From contig NZ_JACHCG010000001.1 of assembly GCF_014200595.1 (NCBI RefSeq), positions 62,001-126,000 of the forward strand: a stretch of 64,000 bases of DNA, read 5' to 3'. The notes under the pieces were generated by a model that did no database searches, was not told the DNA's origin, and worked only from the letters and a program-made list of their open reading frames with translations. This DNA comes from Pedobacter cryoconitis (GTDB lineage: Bacteria; Bacteroidota; Bacteroidia; Sphingobacteriales; Sphingobacteriaceae). Shown here one piece after another: positions 8,912-18,512 of the stretch (the first letter of the stretch is position 1; each line of letters opens with the position of its first letter). A program made the translations under genes and the position numbers.

Positions 8912-9379
8912 ATGAATCAGATCATTGATAACGTCAGACAAGTCAGAGCAAATTTCATTGAAAGTATCAGTGGATTATCAGCTGAACAATTAAATGAAAT
9001 ACCAGAAGGATTTAACAATAACATCATCTGGAACATGGCGCATATGGTGGCTGCTCATCAGGGAATCTCTTACATCAGGGCGGGACTGGAAACTTTCGTG
9101 GATAAAGAATTTTATCTGAGTTATACCGGAGGTACTAAACCAAATGGCCCGGTTTCTGAAGAAAATATTGCGGAGATCAAGCACTTATTAATCTCCACAC
9201 TCGATCAGTTTAAAATAGACTATCATAACCAGATATTTGATAACTATAAAGGATGGACTACCCGTTACGGCGTTAATTTAAATACTATTGACGATGCAAC
9301 AAACTTCCTTAGTTTCCACGAAGGCATGCACTTAGGCTACATTATGGCGCTAAAAAGATTAATCTTAAAAAATATTTAA
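8912..9379 (+). CDS. DinB-family protein
   Basis: A 155-residue four-helix-bundle protein. Family features seen are the N-terminal helix (IDNVRQVRANFIESISGLSAEQLNEIPEG), IIWNMAHMVAAHQG containing the first metal-ligand histidine, and the C-terminal FLSFHEGMHLGYIMALKR with the others. DinB proteins are metal-binding and include thiol-dependent transferases, but the activity of this one is unknown. A strong terminator lies 60 bases downstream. Confidence 0.85.
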   Translation: MNQIIDNVRQVRANFIESISGLSAEQLNEIPEGFNNNIIWNMAHMVAAHQGISYIRAGLETFVDKEFYLSYTGGTKPNGPVSEENIAEIKHLLISTLDQFKIDYHNQIFDNYKGWTTRYGVNLNTIDDATNFLSFHEGMHLGYIMALKRLILKNI

Positions 9380-9440
9380 GGTCATACATAATAATATCAA
9401 ATTATAAGCGTCTATATATTTGAGAGCGTTAATTTAGATG

Positions 9441-9477
9441 GCGGGGATACTGCGAGAGTGGGATCCCCGCTTCTTTT
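9441..9477 (+). terminator. GC-rich terminator between dinB and thioredoxin genes
   Basis: GCGGGGAT (9441-9448) pairs with ATCCCCGC (9463-9470), followed by a T-rich run to 9479. A TAnnTTTG motif (TATATTTG, 9415-9422) lies in front of the hairpin, so the same hairpin could also act in the leader of the thioredoxin gene at 9494. Confidence 0.75.
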
Positions 9478-9493
9478 TTAAACCAATATCCTT

Positions 9494-9790
9494 ATGGCAA
9501 ACTTTGCAGAAATTATTAAATCAGATAAACCAGTATTGGTAGATTTTTCTGCCGAATGGTGTGGCCCTTGTAAAATGATGGCGCCAATCCTGCAACAACT
9601 TAAAGGGATGCTCGGTGATCGCGCAACCATTTTGAAAGTTGACGTAGATAAAAATCAGGCCGTTTCCAGTAAATATCAAATCCAGGGCGTACCCACTTTA
9701 ATACTTTTCAAAAATGGAGAGATCAAATGGCGTCAGTCCGGTGTAATTCCTGCCAATCAATTACAGGGAATTATAGAAAGACATTTATAG
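9494..9790 (+). CDS. trxA: Thioredoxin
   Basis: A 98-residue cytoplasmic thioredoxin with the canonical redox site WCGPC (about residue 22) in [14 protein letters not shown] and the cis-proline segment [11 protein letters not shown]. It reduces protein disulfides using electrons from thioredoxin reductase. The C-terminus is intact and 3 bases separate its stop from the convergent DUF4249 gene. The preceding hairpin suggests separate transcription from dinB. Confidence 0.93.
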   Translation: MANFAEIIKSDKPVLVDFSAEWCGPCKMMAPILQQLKGMLGDRATILKVDVDKNQAVSSKYQIQGVPTLILFKNGEIKWRQSGVIPANQLQGIIERHL

Positions 9791-9793
9791 CGG

Positions 9794-10627
9794 TTACAAT
9801 TCTTTAGCCTTGTATCTTCTTAAATCTATGTCTGTAACATAGAAGTAACCTTGTGCATTTCCGGAAACATTACCTTGCGCGTTTACCGGAACACTGGAAA
9901 AAAGACCGCTCCAGTCCGTCTCCAGGAAAACATCATAAAGGTATCTCGCGTATCCTTTGGACAGAGAGAACTTATAAATGGTAATTACATCCTCGCTCAG
10001 CAGATTAAAATCACGTTTAAGATTGTTCAGTGGATATAGAGAATTTGGTGAGCCCAGAAAATGAGTGTAATTATAATATTGTACGCCATCAAACTTCGAA
10101 GGATTCCACGCTGGTATTCCTGTATAATTTATCCACCATTTATTAGGATTAAGATAACCAAAAGTATGTTTAGGTATTGTTCCATCATAAGAACCACTGC
10201 TGTTTATCTTCACCTTCAATGGTAAAAAGTCATCTACAATATTAACGACCTGTCTTAACGTATCCACTGCCGTATAAGTTTTTTTATTATAAGTGATGGT
10301 CAGCAGATAAGCTTTATTGTAATTTGGGCTATTGTTATTCGTTGCTGTGTATAAACCAGGTGTCGTTGTTTCTTTAAATATGATATCCGATTTACTATCA
10401 TTTACAATAACAACTGCCTTTGAAATTGCTGCCGGCATTACGCCAAGACTTAAAGAAGGCTTGCTTAGTTTAATAAACTGCGTTTTCGTTAACGTATTAA
10501 TTCCCCCCTCCACAGCCAGATCATATTCATGCTTAGGTTTATCAAATGAGATCTTATCATCCTTTTTACAAGCGCTGAGCAGTATTGTACAAAAAAACAA
10601 AACGAAGAAATAATGCTGCTTTTTCAT
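9794..10627 (-). CDS. DUF4249-type lipoprotein, partner of the TonB receptor
   Basis: A 277-residue predicted lipoprotein; the signal ends in LLSACKK, with Cys about residue 19. The body is beta-rich (TKTQFIKLSKP; AVVIVNDSKSDIIFKE; TTPGLYTATNN; YLLTITYNKKTYTAVDTL), which is the pattern of DUF4249 proteins found downstream of STN-type TonB receptors. I start it at 10627, one base after the receptor stop codon; a longer frame into the receptor gene is not credible. It probably acts at the outer membrane with that receptor, as a surface-exposed accessory. Confidence 0.82.
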   Translation of the reverse strand: MKKQHYFFVLFFCTILLSACKKDDKISFDKPKHEYDLAVEGGINTLTKTQFIKLSKPSLSLGVMPAAISKAVVIVNDSKSDIIFKETTTPGLYTATNNNSPNYNKAYLLTITYNKKTYTAVDTLRQVVNIVDDFLPLKVKINSSGSYDGTIPKHTFGYLNPNKWWINYTGIPAWNPSKFDGVQYYNYTHFLGSPNSLYPLNNLKRDFNLLSEDVITIYKFSLSKGYARYLYDVFLETDWSGLFSSVPVNAQGNVSGNAQGYFYVTDIDLRRYKAKEL

Positions 10628-10628
10628 C

Positions 10629-13169
10629 TTATAATTTAAAACTGTAAGAGACCCATGGTGAAATTCCAAATGCATATTCCAGAGAACTTTTCTGATCAAT
10701 TGAAGAGTCCGTAGTCAAATGATAATACAATGGATTTTTTCTATTGTATAAATTATACACCCCCATAGAAAGTGTACTTGATAAAGCTCTTTTCCTGGAT
10801 AATTGCGTCTGGAAATGATACTGACCTGAAATATCCATTCTGCTGAAATCAGCAAACCTGGAAGTATTCCTGCCCTCATAAATGGGGACATTGATTCCAT
10901 CATGCTGATAATAACCAACAGGCAGGGTCAATGGCCTGCCGGTAGCATAAGTGAAAAATGTCTGGACAGAAAACCGATCATTGAAAAGATAAGTTGCACT
11001 TAATTTCACCTCATGCGGGATGTCATAATTCGCAGCAAACCGGTTTCCATCATTGATACCCTGAATCGTTCTGAAGGCTCTGGAATAGGTGTAAGCCAGG
11101 CTGCCCGTAAACTTACCAGTTGTTTTATTGAGTTCCACTTCAACACCATACACATCAGATTTACCTGCTTTAAGCTGATTTCTGATATCAGGGTTCTGAA
11201 TGATCTGTGCGTGACCGGTTAAATCCAGCTGATTGTGTAATTTCTTATAATATCCGCTCAGGGAAAAAAGGAAGCCATCCGGTGAATAATTATACCCGGC
11301 TGAAAAGAGATCTGAACGCTGCGGAGCTATAGTTGCAGAAGCGGATACCCACGGTTCCAGAGAAGAAAATGCCAGTGTGCTGTTTTGTACTAATTGCAGG
11401 TATTGAAAACTGCGGTTATAAGTGACAAAGAGTCGCTTTTTATCATTTAATAAGTAACTCAGGTTAACTCTCGGTTCCGGATTGATAAATGTTTTATAGT
11501 CATTTTGTTTGACCCTGTTTCCCTGCGGATCAAAAACATCAAGACGTTCTTCCGCATTTTGGAACATTCCCAGGCGCAGGCCATAATTCAGCGTGAAAGA
11601 ATTGTCAAAGGAAATCTCCTGATTATAATAAACAGCAGACTCCACAGATTTGTCTTTTGCAATATTGAACTCGTTACTTTCTTTATTCTTGGTCTGACCG
11701 GGAGTAAACTGGTGGTAAGTAGTTGAAACTCCGAATTTGATCAGGTTAACCGGACTGCTGTAAAAAGTATAATCTGCTTTAACGGTGATATCCCTTACCC
11801 CGGTACTCCATTGACTTTTCTGCGACAACGTGTCTGAATTCAGATCCAGCAGATTGCTGTAATTGCTGTAAATTGCGGAAGCATTCATAAACAACCTGGA
11901 ATTAAAGATATGATTCCATCTTAGCGTAGAGGTTATATTTCCCCAATCATTACGGAATGAATTCTCTGAGAGCAGTCTGTCCTGGCCGGCATAAACCGAA
12001 TAAAACACGCTATTGTTCTTGTTGATCCTGTAATTTGCCTTAGCATTGAGATCGTAATAAATAGAATTCGGATTGAATAATTTAAACTTACTTCTAAAGA
12101 CGTCGAGTAAACTTCTCCTGAAGGCCACAATGAAGGACCCTTTATCTTTGACGATAGGGCCTTCTGCCGAAATCCGTGCAGATAACATATTGATCCCTCC
12201 ATTGATATGAAACTCCTTGTTATTACCCTCGGCCATGCGGTTAACGATAACAGAAGAAAGTCTTCCACCAAAATTAGCTGGAATATAATCTTTATACACC
12301 TGTATATTATTGATGGCATCGGGGTTGAAAACAGAAACCAATCCATATAAATGGGAAGGATTATAAACTACGGCTTCATCCAGTAAAATCAGGTTCTGAT
12401 CTGAATTGCCACCCCGGATAAATAAGCCTGAACTTCCCTCAGAAATCGATTTGATGCCATTCTGCATCTGTAAAGCCTTGATCACATCAGTTTCGCCAGC
12501 ATAATAAGTTTTCATCTCTAAGGCGGCAGGACTATAACTCTGCTGATTCTGTAAAATCGGGTTCGGCGTAAGTGTTTGCTTAATCTCTACTTCAGGCAGT
12601 GATTTGGTTTGTGCGGACAACTCAGTTTCCAGTTCTGTATTTTCAGTGAGACGAATATTTTTGCGTTTTGTTTCATAACCCAGATTAGAAATCAATACCT
12701 CATAAGTTCCCTTTGGAATACTTAGCGAATAAAAACCATACTGATTAGTGACTACACCCACCTTAAGTTTAGGAATATATAAAGTGGCGCCGATTAATTC
12801 TTCCCCATCTTCCCCGTCACGTATATGCCCATGAATTGTACAGATATTGGCTCTTGATTTTGTAATAACAATGTTATTTCCAATCAGGTTAAATGTTAGC
12901 GCTGTACCCTTAAAAACCTTTTTTAAAACCGAGGTCATGGGGGTATTTACGAAATGCATTTCAGTGATCTGGTAAGCGCCGAGCAGATCAGACTCATAAG
13001 AAAAAGTTACCGCATAATTTGCCTGCAACTTAGAAAGTACGCTGACCAGAGAGCCAGCCTTTAAATCAATACTTACCGGGCGTTCGAGGATTGTTTTATT
13101 CTGAGCACAAAGTCTGCCTGTCTGCAATAAACATACAAAAAGTAACAATGCAAAAACCTTATTTAACAT
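10629..13169 (-). CDS. TonB-dependent receptor with STN and carboxypeptidase-like domains
   Basis: An 846-residue outer-membrane receptor. From the N-terminus: signal peptide (CLLQTGRLCAQ), an STN domain (about residues 30-105) that senses the FecR anti-sigma factor, a carboxypeptidase-D regulatory-like beta domain (ICTIHGHIRDGEDGEELIGA, about 110-195), a plug (MQNGIKSISEGSSGLFIRGG; ILLDEAVVYNP) and a 22-strand-type barrel ending in an aromatic residue pair and KL. It sits downstream of a sigma / FecR pair, so ligand binding probably controls its own operon. The ligand is unknown; nothing nearby points to iron or a given glycan. Confidence 0.93.
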   Translation of the reverse strand: MLNKVFALLLFVCLLQTGRLCAQNKTILERPVSIDLKAGSLVSVLSKLQANYAVTFSYESDLLGAYQITEMHFVNTPMTSVLKKVFKGTALTFNLIGNNIVITKSRANICTIHGHIRDGEDGEELIGATLYIPKLKVGVVTNQYGFYSLSIPKGTYEVLISNLGYETKRKNIRLTENTELETELSAQTKSLPEVEIKQTLTPNPILQNQQSYSPAALEMKTYYAGETDVIKALQMQNGIKSISEGSSGLFIRGGNSDQNLILLDEAVVYNPSHLYGLVSVFNPDAINNIQVYKDYIPANFGGRLSSVIVNRMAEGNNKEFHINGGINMLSARISAEGPIVKDKGSFIVAFRRSLLDVFRSKFKLFNPNSIYYDLNAKANYRINKNNSVFYSVYAGQDRLLSENSFRNDWGNITSTLRWNHIFNSRLFMNASAIYSNYSNLLDLNSDTLSQKSQWSTGVRDITVKADYTFYSSPVNLIKFGVSTTYHQFTPGQTKNKESNEFNIAKDKSVESAVYYNQEISFDNSFTLNYGLRLGMFQNAEERLDVFDPQGNRVKQNDYKTFINPEPRVNLSYLLNDKKRLFVTYNRSFQYLQLVQNSTLAFSSLEPWVSASATIAPQRSDLFSAGYNYSPDGFLFSLSGYYKKLHNQLDLTGHAQIIQNPDIRNQLKAGKSDVYGVEVELNKTTGKFTGSLAYTYSRAFRTIQGINDGNRFAANYDIPHEVKLSATYLFNDRFSVQTFFTYATGRPLTLPVGYYQHDGINVPIYEGRNTSRFADFSRMDISGQYHFQTQLSRKRALSSTLSMGVYNLYNRKNPLYYHLTTDSSIDQKSSLEYAFGISPWVSYSFKL

Positions 13170-13209
13170 ACATCTTTTACCAGGGAACAGAAGTCGTTTG
13201 GAAATTTAG

Positions 13210-14205
13210 TTATTTTTCCGCTAAAATATAACTTCCTTCTTCATTAATAACCTGGCATTGTAAAGTTGCAGCAATAACTTTTAAAGCGCTGTCTGGTGTC
13301 TGGTAGTGCAGGTGTGCGGTTAACTTGCGGTTTTCCAGGCTGTCTCCATCAATGGTGATCGAGTTCTTGTAAACTCTGCTCAATTGTTTAACAACTTCGT
13401 TAAGTGGTGTTTCTGTAAAGATGAACTCTTTATTTAACCACGATTTATAATTGATATCTGTATTTTTTTCGGCTGTAAGTTTTCCGGTGGCAGAAGAATA
13501 ACGGCCTGTTTTTCCGACTGTCAGCAGTATGGACTTTGAAGCTAGAGGCTGTTGTAAAGCAACTTGTCCTTCTTCTACGGTTAGTACAATATCCCGGTTA
13601 CGTTTAGAAATATTGAAACTTGTGCCCAGATCCAAAGCATGGACATCACCAAGGTCTACCAGGAACGGGTATTTAGTCTGATGGATAACTTTAACAAAGA
13701 TTTCACCATTTAATAGCTGGACTCTTCTATTTGTTTTGAAACTCCCGGCAGCATATTTTATTGTTGCCCCGGCATTAAGCTGTACAGATGTGCCATCAGG
13801 AAGAGTGATCGTTTTTGCAGTAGCGCTCTGCTCATTGCTAACTACCGTGTAGGTATTCTTGTTGATGAAATAATAGCCTAAAGCAACGACCAGCAAGACA
13901 GATGCTGCAATACCATACCAAATTTTAGTATGTGCATTTCTCTCTTTTTGCTTCCATGCGTATTCCAGGTTGTCAATTTTATAATCCAGCGCTTCCCACG
14001 AAGATTCAATCGTATAAGGTTCTGTACTATATAGTTCATTAATATTTTGCTCTACCTGAACAAATCCCTGGTATGTTTTCTCATTCTGGTCACTTGCAGC
14101 CCGCCAGTTTTCCAGAAGGATTTTGTGCGCAGGACTGATTGTCTCTTCGAGATCATCAAGAATCAGTGAATAAATGAACTGTTCGTTACTTTCAAATGCT
14201 TTCAT
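13210..14205 (-). CDS. FecR-family anti-sigma factor
   Basis: A 331-residue inner-membrane signal transducer. The cytoplasmic part binds the sigma factor; one membrane helix lies at about residues 92-110 (IWYGIAASVLLVVALGYYF); the periplasmic FecR domain follows (TITLPDGTSVQLNAGATIKYA, VQLLNGEIFVKV, FLVDLGDVHALDLGTSFNI) and the C-terminal DUF4974 part (FTETPLNEVVKQLSRVY). It relays receptor occupancy to the sigma factor encoded 19 bases upstream. Full length for the family. Confidence 0.93.
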   Translation of the reverse strand: MKAFESNEQFIYSLILDDLEETISPAHKILLENWRAASDQNEKTYQGFVQVEQNINELYSTEPYTIESSWEALDYKIDNLEYAWKQKERNAHTKIWYGIAASVLLVVALGYYFINKNTYTVVSNEQSATAKTITLPDGTSVQLNAGATIKYAAGSFKTNRRVQLLNGEIFVKVIHQTKYPFLVDLGDVHALDLGTSFNISKRNRDIVLTVEEGQVALQQPLASKSILLTVGKTGRYSSATGKLTAEKNTDINYKSWLNKEFIFTETPLNEVVKQLSRVYKNSITIDGDSLENRKLTAHLHYQTPDSALKVIAATLQCQVINEEGSYILAEK

Positions 14206-14224
14206 GGTATAATTTATACTGGCT

Positions 14225-14830
14225 CTAATATTTATAAAGTATCAGAAGCAGCAATAATAGATTTTGCTGTTGTTTTTCCAATAGTTCTCTCAATTTTTGA
14301 AAACCGTAAGTCAAATGATTTTTAACTGTTTTAATAGATATATTCATTTGTGTTGCGATTTCCTGTTGTTTTAATTTTCCAAAACGGCTTAAATACATTA
14401 CCTCTCTGCATTTTGGAGGCAAAATAGCCATTGCATCCTCCAGGCTATTCAGCAAAGATTCTTTTTTGGCGCGTTGTTCATTTTCAATGTCCGGATCACT
14501 TTCCACTACCAGGAAAGCATGTTGCTTTCCATTGTTAATCTTTTCTTTTTTGATGAAGTTCAGAGAAGAGTTAATCACTGCTCTGGATAAATAACTTTTA
14601 ATAGAATACTGAACCTTAAGTGCCCCGCCTATTTTCCAGATCGTCAGAAACACATCATGAACAATTTCCTCAGCAACCGGCGCCTGTCCAACATAACGGT
14701 AGGCCAGTGCAAACAGTCGCCTGTAATGTTCTTTATACAGTTTTTCAAAAGCCTTCCGATCATGCATTTTTAACGCTGCGATCAATGCTTGTTCTTCATC
14801 CGGAAGAGAGTATTTTTGTTCCTCGCTCAT
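14225..14830 (-). CDS. ECF sigma factor of the FecI-like Bacteroidota family
   Basis: A 201-residue ECF sigma factor: region 2 (FEKLYKEHYRRLFALAYRYVG, AEEIVHDVFLTIW) and region 4 (LPPKCREVMYLSRFGKLKQQEIATQM, ISIKTVKNHLTYGFQKLREL) are intact. It forms a cell-surface signalling set with the FecR gene and TonB receptor below it. The start is 7 bases after the CHRD-like lipoprotein stop, so all five genes probably share a transcript. Confidence 0.93.
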   Translation of the reverse strand: MSEEQKYSLPDEEQALIAALKMHDRKAFEKLYKEHYRRLFALAYRYVGQAPVAEEIVHDVFLTIWKIGGALKVQYSIKSYLSRAVINSSLNFIKKEKINNGKQHAFLVVESDPDIENEQRAKKESLLNSLEDAMAILPPKCREVMYLSRFGKLKQQEIATQMNISIKTVKNHLTYGFQKLRELLEKQQQNLLLLLLILYKY

Positions 14831-14837
14831 CCGATCA

Positions 14838-15320
14838 TTATTTTTGCTTCAGGGTCAGATATCCAGAAATATCAGGCGCATCAGACACTGTATTCATAGC
14901 TACAAACCATAATCCTTTTAACAGATTCCGTTCTTGCAGCGGATTTAAATTAAGCCTGCCGGTAATTTCCAACTCGGAAATTTGTCCGTTGCTCTTGTAT
15001 ATCTCCTTGACCAATTCTCCAACTGATCCCTTGGTGCCGCTTCTCAGCGTAATTATTGTGGGCGCAATTTTCTCAAAATTAAGTGTATAAGTCAATTGCT
15101 TGGTACCTTCATCGTATGTTCCTTTTAAAATGCCAGTGCCTTCAGCGTTTGTATTCGTACCTTTTTTATCAATTCTAGCTGTGATTATGTAACTTTTTAC
15201 TGGTGGGTTAATTTTAGTTTCTCCAGTTGAAGATTCTTTTTTGCAGGATACCGATAATACGACCATCAAAATTAAAACCACCCCTAAAACATTATATAAC
15301 CTTGATTTTCTAACCTTCAT
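14838..15320 (-). CDS. CHRD-like lipoprotein heading the sigma/FecR/receptor operon
   Basis: A 160-residue predicted lipoprotein (signal ending VLSVSCKKE). The segment GTGILKGTYDEGTKQLTYTLNFEKIAP and the end DAPDISGYLTL match the pattern of CHRD domains, which are beta-rich extracellular modules, though the usual HIH-like motif is missing. Placement ahead of a sigma gene with a 7-base gap suggests it belongs to the regulated unit, perhaps as a surface binding partner; that is inference. Confidence 0.65.
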   Translation of the reverse strand: MKVRKSRLYNVLGVVLILMVVLSVSCKKESSTGETKINPPVKSYIITARIDKKGTNTNAEGTGILKGTYDEGTKQLTYTLNFEKIAPTIITLRSGTKGSVGELVKEIYKSNGQISELEITGRLNLNPLQERNLLKGLWFVAMNTVSDAPDISGYLTLKQK

Positions 15321-15369
15321 TGCATTTAATACAGGAGGCTAAAATACTAATTATAGCTTAAACGTATTG

Positions 15370-16398
15370 TTAATTAAATCTAAATGTTCTCATACTCAGG
15401 AACCCATATTCCAAAGAACGTTTGCTATGAAAATTTTTATAGTAACCCAATAATGTGAATAAGACATATTTTCTGGTATTTAGTTTAATCCAAATATTAT
15501 CTTCTGATAATTCGTGAGCAGTCTTTTCGGCGTTAACCTGGTATATTTCTGCTTCCGCAACCGAAAGTGCTTTAGTATATGGCTTATAAATGTGCCTAGC
15601 TACCTTACGGTCCAGGTAATAACCCGGTGAAGATAAACGGTAGGCATCGCCTTTAATATACTGGAAATCATGGAAATGATAAAAAACAAGCTCAAAAGAA
15701 GCCTGTGTGTCCAGCTCTTTACCCTTAACCTGTTTATCCTGAGTTGCAAACTCATATTGCTGCACATTCCACGGTGCAACCCCGCCACCAATATTCTTCA
15801 ATACATGAACGGTATCAAAACGGGTAGTCCAGTCATCGAGATATTTCTGGTCACCGAATTTGTTGTCTTCAAAACGGTTAAAACACCATTCTATACAAGC
15901 ATCTACCCACCAGTTCAATACTTCCATACCTGCTTTTGTATTTTTAAAAGTCATAAATTGCACGCAATAAATGCCACTTGTTGAGGACTGGTCATAACGT
16001 GGTGTATATCTGTGTTCGGTAATCAGCACAGATTTTTCACCCATTTCATTTATTAAACAAGCAGGATCACTGAAAAATAACAGATCCGCATCAATATAAG
16101 TACAATGATCCAATGCATATTTTTCAATACAATACTTAATCGTTGAGGATGCACAGGTCCAGCAATATTCACCTGCGGTACGGCCAGCTTTTATAGCAAG
16201 CAGCCGGTCATTCTCAAAGGTAAATAAGCTGATAATACTTGCATTTTTTAATGCCATTTTTGTAAGCACATCAAAGCAATAATCATCAAAAGCGAAAATA
16301 TACAAATGGAAATCCTCACAGTGTTGTTCCAATGAATTGTACATCGCGATTCCGCGGGAAAGATAAGTTGTATTAAATAAGGTGCAGAATTTAAGCAT
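15370..16398 (-). CDS. Glycosyltransferase-like protein (GT-A fold, DxD)
   Basis: A 342-residue cytoplasmic protein beginning FCTLFNTTYLSRGIAMYNSL, with CTYIDADLLFFSDP carrying a DxD motif for metal and nucleotide-sugar binding. This is the layout of nucleotide-diphospho-sugar transferases with a GT-A fold. The start overlaps the end of the TIGR04325-type methyltransferase gene by 8 bases, so the two are translationally coupled and probably act on one glycan. The acceptor is unknown. Confidence 0.8.
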   Translation of the reverse strand: MLKFCTLFNTTYLSRGIAMYNSLEQHCEDFHLYIFAFDDYCFDVLTKMALKNASIISLFTFENDRLLAIKAGRTAGEYCWTCASSTIKYCIEKYALDHCTYIDADLLFFSDPACLINEMGEKSVLITEHRYTPRYDQSSTSGIYCVQFMTFKNTKAGMEVLNWWVDACIEWCFNRFEDNKFGDQKYLDDWTTRFDTVHVLKNIGGGVAPWNVQQYEFATQDKQVKGKELDTQASFELVFYHFHDFQYIKGDAYRLSSPGYYLDRKVARHIYKPYTKALSVAEAEIYQVNAEKTAHELSEDNIWIKLNTRKYVLFTLLGYYKNFHSKRSLEYGFLSMRTFRFN

Positions 16399-17191
16399 AT
16401 TGTGATTTATTTACGAAGTAAAATCCTTTGTTATAGCCAATTGGTTCGTGATCAATAGGGATTACCGATTCTCCCTTAACATAAGAAGGGAATTCACAAA
16501 CTGTCTCGTAATCAGCAGTGAAATGGGTTAAAAACCGGTCTTCCTGAAAAAACCATGCAGGATAAGCCGCTTTGTAAATTTCAGGAGGTACAATTTGTAA
16601 GGTTAACCGGTCTTGCTTGCCATAATGAAAAGCAGTGCGGTCAAAAATCACAAAATCGAAATCATAAGACACTAATTCTTTAAGAAAGCGGTGCGGTTCA
16701 GGCAGGTATTGAACAGAGCCTGACAGTAAAATCAAATCTGCATCCTGTACGCGCAGACAGGCGTCAATGGATGGATAAAATTTTAAACGCTCATCTTCAA
16801 AATGTTCCCTGCCGGCAGTTACATAATGTGGTTGTTCTACTACATTCCAGCTGGCGCAGATGTCTGCTCCGATCAGGTCTTTAGTTTGAAAGTAGGTACT
16901 GCCTAATGATCCTCCAAAATCAATAATATGAAGAGGTCTTTGTAGTATGGCAGCGCTTCGCAGTATGCAGGTTAACAAAGGGAAAGGATGCTCCACTTTA
17001 TCAAACACGACTGAGTCGCGTTCGTATACAGCATTTCCACTTTTAACTTTTAATAAAGCATCCTTGGTTTTTTCCAATATGCTTACTTCACTGTAGCCAC
17101 CGACAGAATCGGTCAAATCGTCCCAGTTGGAATAATTTCCAAACCAGCCGTAAGATGATTTTTTAGAGTTAGAGGAGAATAATTTGAACAT
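16391..17191 (-). CDS. Putative methyltransferase, TIGR04325 family
   Basis: A 266-residue protein with a Rossmann-type S-adenosylmethionine-binding start (LHIIDFGGSLGSTYFQ) and the family pattern YGWFGNYSNWDD near the N-terminus, then DADLILLSGSVQYLPEP and DFVIFDRTAFH. The TIGR04325 group is found in polysaccharide gene clusters. It is coupled by an 8-base overlap to the glycosyltransferase gene, which suggests methylation of a surface glycan or its precursor. Confidence 0.82.
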   Translation of the reverse strand: MFKLFSSNSKKSSYGWFGNYSNWDDLTDSVGGYSEVSILEKTKDALLKVKSGNAVYERDSVVFDKVEHPFPLLTCILRSAAILQRPLHIIDFGGSLGSTYFQTKDLIGADICASWNVVEQPHYVTAGREHFEDERLKFYPSIDACLRVQDADLILLSGSVQYLPEPHRFLKELVSYDFDFVIFDRTAFHYGKQDRLTLQIVPPEIYKAAYPAWFFQEDRFLTHFTADYETVCEFPSYVKGESVIPIDHEPIGYNKGFYFVNKSQYA

Positions 17192-17289
17192 TATAAGCTT
17201 TGCATAAACGATTTTTCATATGCATGACAACCGATTATGCAAAAAGTCCTATAAGGATTTCAGAATTATTTTTTTATTTAATGCAGGCT

Positions 17290-18507
17290 TTAATGATGGC
17301 TTTGTATCAATGTAATTTCAAAGGTAGTTCCGTTTCCGATCTCAGAATGGATGTCGAAATTTCCATGTAAGCTATTCACCAGATGTTTAACCAGTGAAAG
17401 TCCGAATCCATAGCCTTTTTCTCCGACAGTACCATTTGTTGTAGCGGTTTTCCCTTCCATAATACAGTTGATTGTATCTTCATCCATCCCCACACCCGAA
17501 TCTTCAACTTTGATCTTTAATTTATACTGACCAACATCTACTTCAAGATCAAGATTTACCGTTACGGTACCATCTTGTGGGGTAAATTTCATTGCATTGG
17601 AAATAAGATTTCCTGTAATCTGGAGCAGCTTATTTTTGATGAAAGGAATATGTTCGTTTTTCTCGTTGATATAAATCTGAAAAGTGATGTTTTTATTCAT
17701 CGACTGTGGCAAATATAAACGCTCCAGCTTTTCCTTGAATACCAGCAGGTTAAATTCATCATTCTTTAAAACAGGCGTTTTTCCTTCGGTCAGGATTTCA
17801 TCGGCAAGCTCAAGAACAGACCGGCCACTCTTATGGATCATCGTGATAAACTCCAGAACCTCATCCAGATTATTGTTGTTGCCTTGTTCTGCAATAACTG
17901 CCGCCAGACCAACAATACCGGCAATAGGCCCCCGGATATCGTGTGCTACCTTTTTCTGAGTTTCTTTAACCTCATCTAATTTATGTTTAAGACCATCGAT
18001 AGCTTTTAAAGCTTTTAATCTGTTGACCACCTCATCAGCTACAATTTTTAGCAGCTCAATCTTTTCAGGGCTTTGTTCTCTCAGTCTATGGTCCATTACG
18101 CAAAGTGAGCCAATGTGAGATCCCTCAGAAGTTGTTAAAGGAACGCCAAAATAATAACGCAGATTAGGTGGCCCGGTCACCGCAGGAAATCCTTTAAAAC
18201 GATCATCGGCCGACATATCAGGTACTTCAAAGTATTCCTCTGTGGAGGATAATGATACTGTATATTGACAGACAGTCTCTTCCCTGGGATTTTGAACTAT
18301 ACCATCAAGCCCATAACTGGAATAGGTCCACTGTGTAAAAGTATCAATTAAATTGACCAGGGATATTTCCGTACCAGCGATTTTTGCCGCTAAATGAGCC
18401 AGATCTTTGAAATTATTCTCCATACAAGAATAATCAATGTCAAATTCGGCCAGACTTAATACGCGTTCCTGCTCGTTTTCGGGGATAGGATGCTGAAACA
18501 TCTTCAT
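17290..18507 (-). CDS. GAF-domain sensor histidine kinase
   Basis: A 405-residue soluble kinase: GAF domain (about residues 25-165; ISLVNLIDTFTQWTYSSYGLD, YYFGVPLTTSEGSHIGSLCVMD), then the phosphoacceptor H-box KVAHDIRGPIAGIVG, N-box LISNAMKFTP, G1 DSGVGMDED and G2 GYGFGLSLVKHLV. There is no membrane segment, so it senses an intracellular signal. No response regulator is adjacent. The upstream prephenate dehydrogenase gene ends 5 bases before its start, so it may be co-transcribed with that metabolic gene, which is unexpected. Confidence 0.9.
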   Translation of the reverse strand: MKMFQHPIPENEQERVLSLAEFDIDYSCMENNFKDLAHLAAKIAGTEISLVNLIDTFTQWTYSSYGLDGIVQNPREETVCQYTVSLSSTEEYFEVPDMSADDRFKGFPAVTGPPNLRYYFGVPLTTSEGSHIGSLCVMDHRLREQSPEKIELLKIVADEVVNRLKALKAIDGLKHKLDEVKETQKKVAHDIRGPIAGIVGLAAVIAEQGNNNNLDEVLEFITMIHKSGRSVLELADEILTEGKTPVLKNDEFNLLVFKEKLERLYLPQSMNKNITFQIYINEKNEHIPFIKNKLLQITGNLISNAMKFTPQDGTVTVNLDLEVDVGQYKLKIKVEDSGVGMDEDTINCIMEGKTATTNGTVGEKGYGFGLSLVKHLVNSLHGNFDIHSEIGNGTTFEITLIQSHH

Positions 18508-18512
18508 ACTGT

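Noticed and set aside
11933..12346. Minus-strand 137-codon frame within the TonB receptor gene
   Set aside because: Out-of-phase shadow of the receptor gene; composition is not protein-like.
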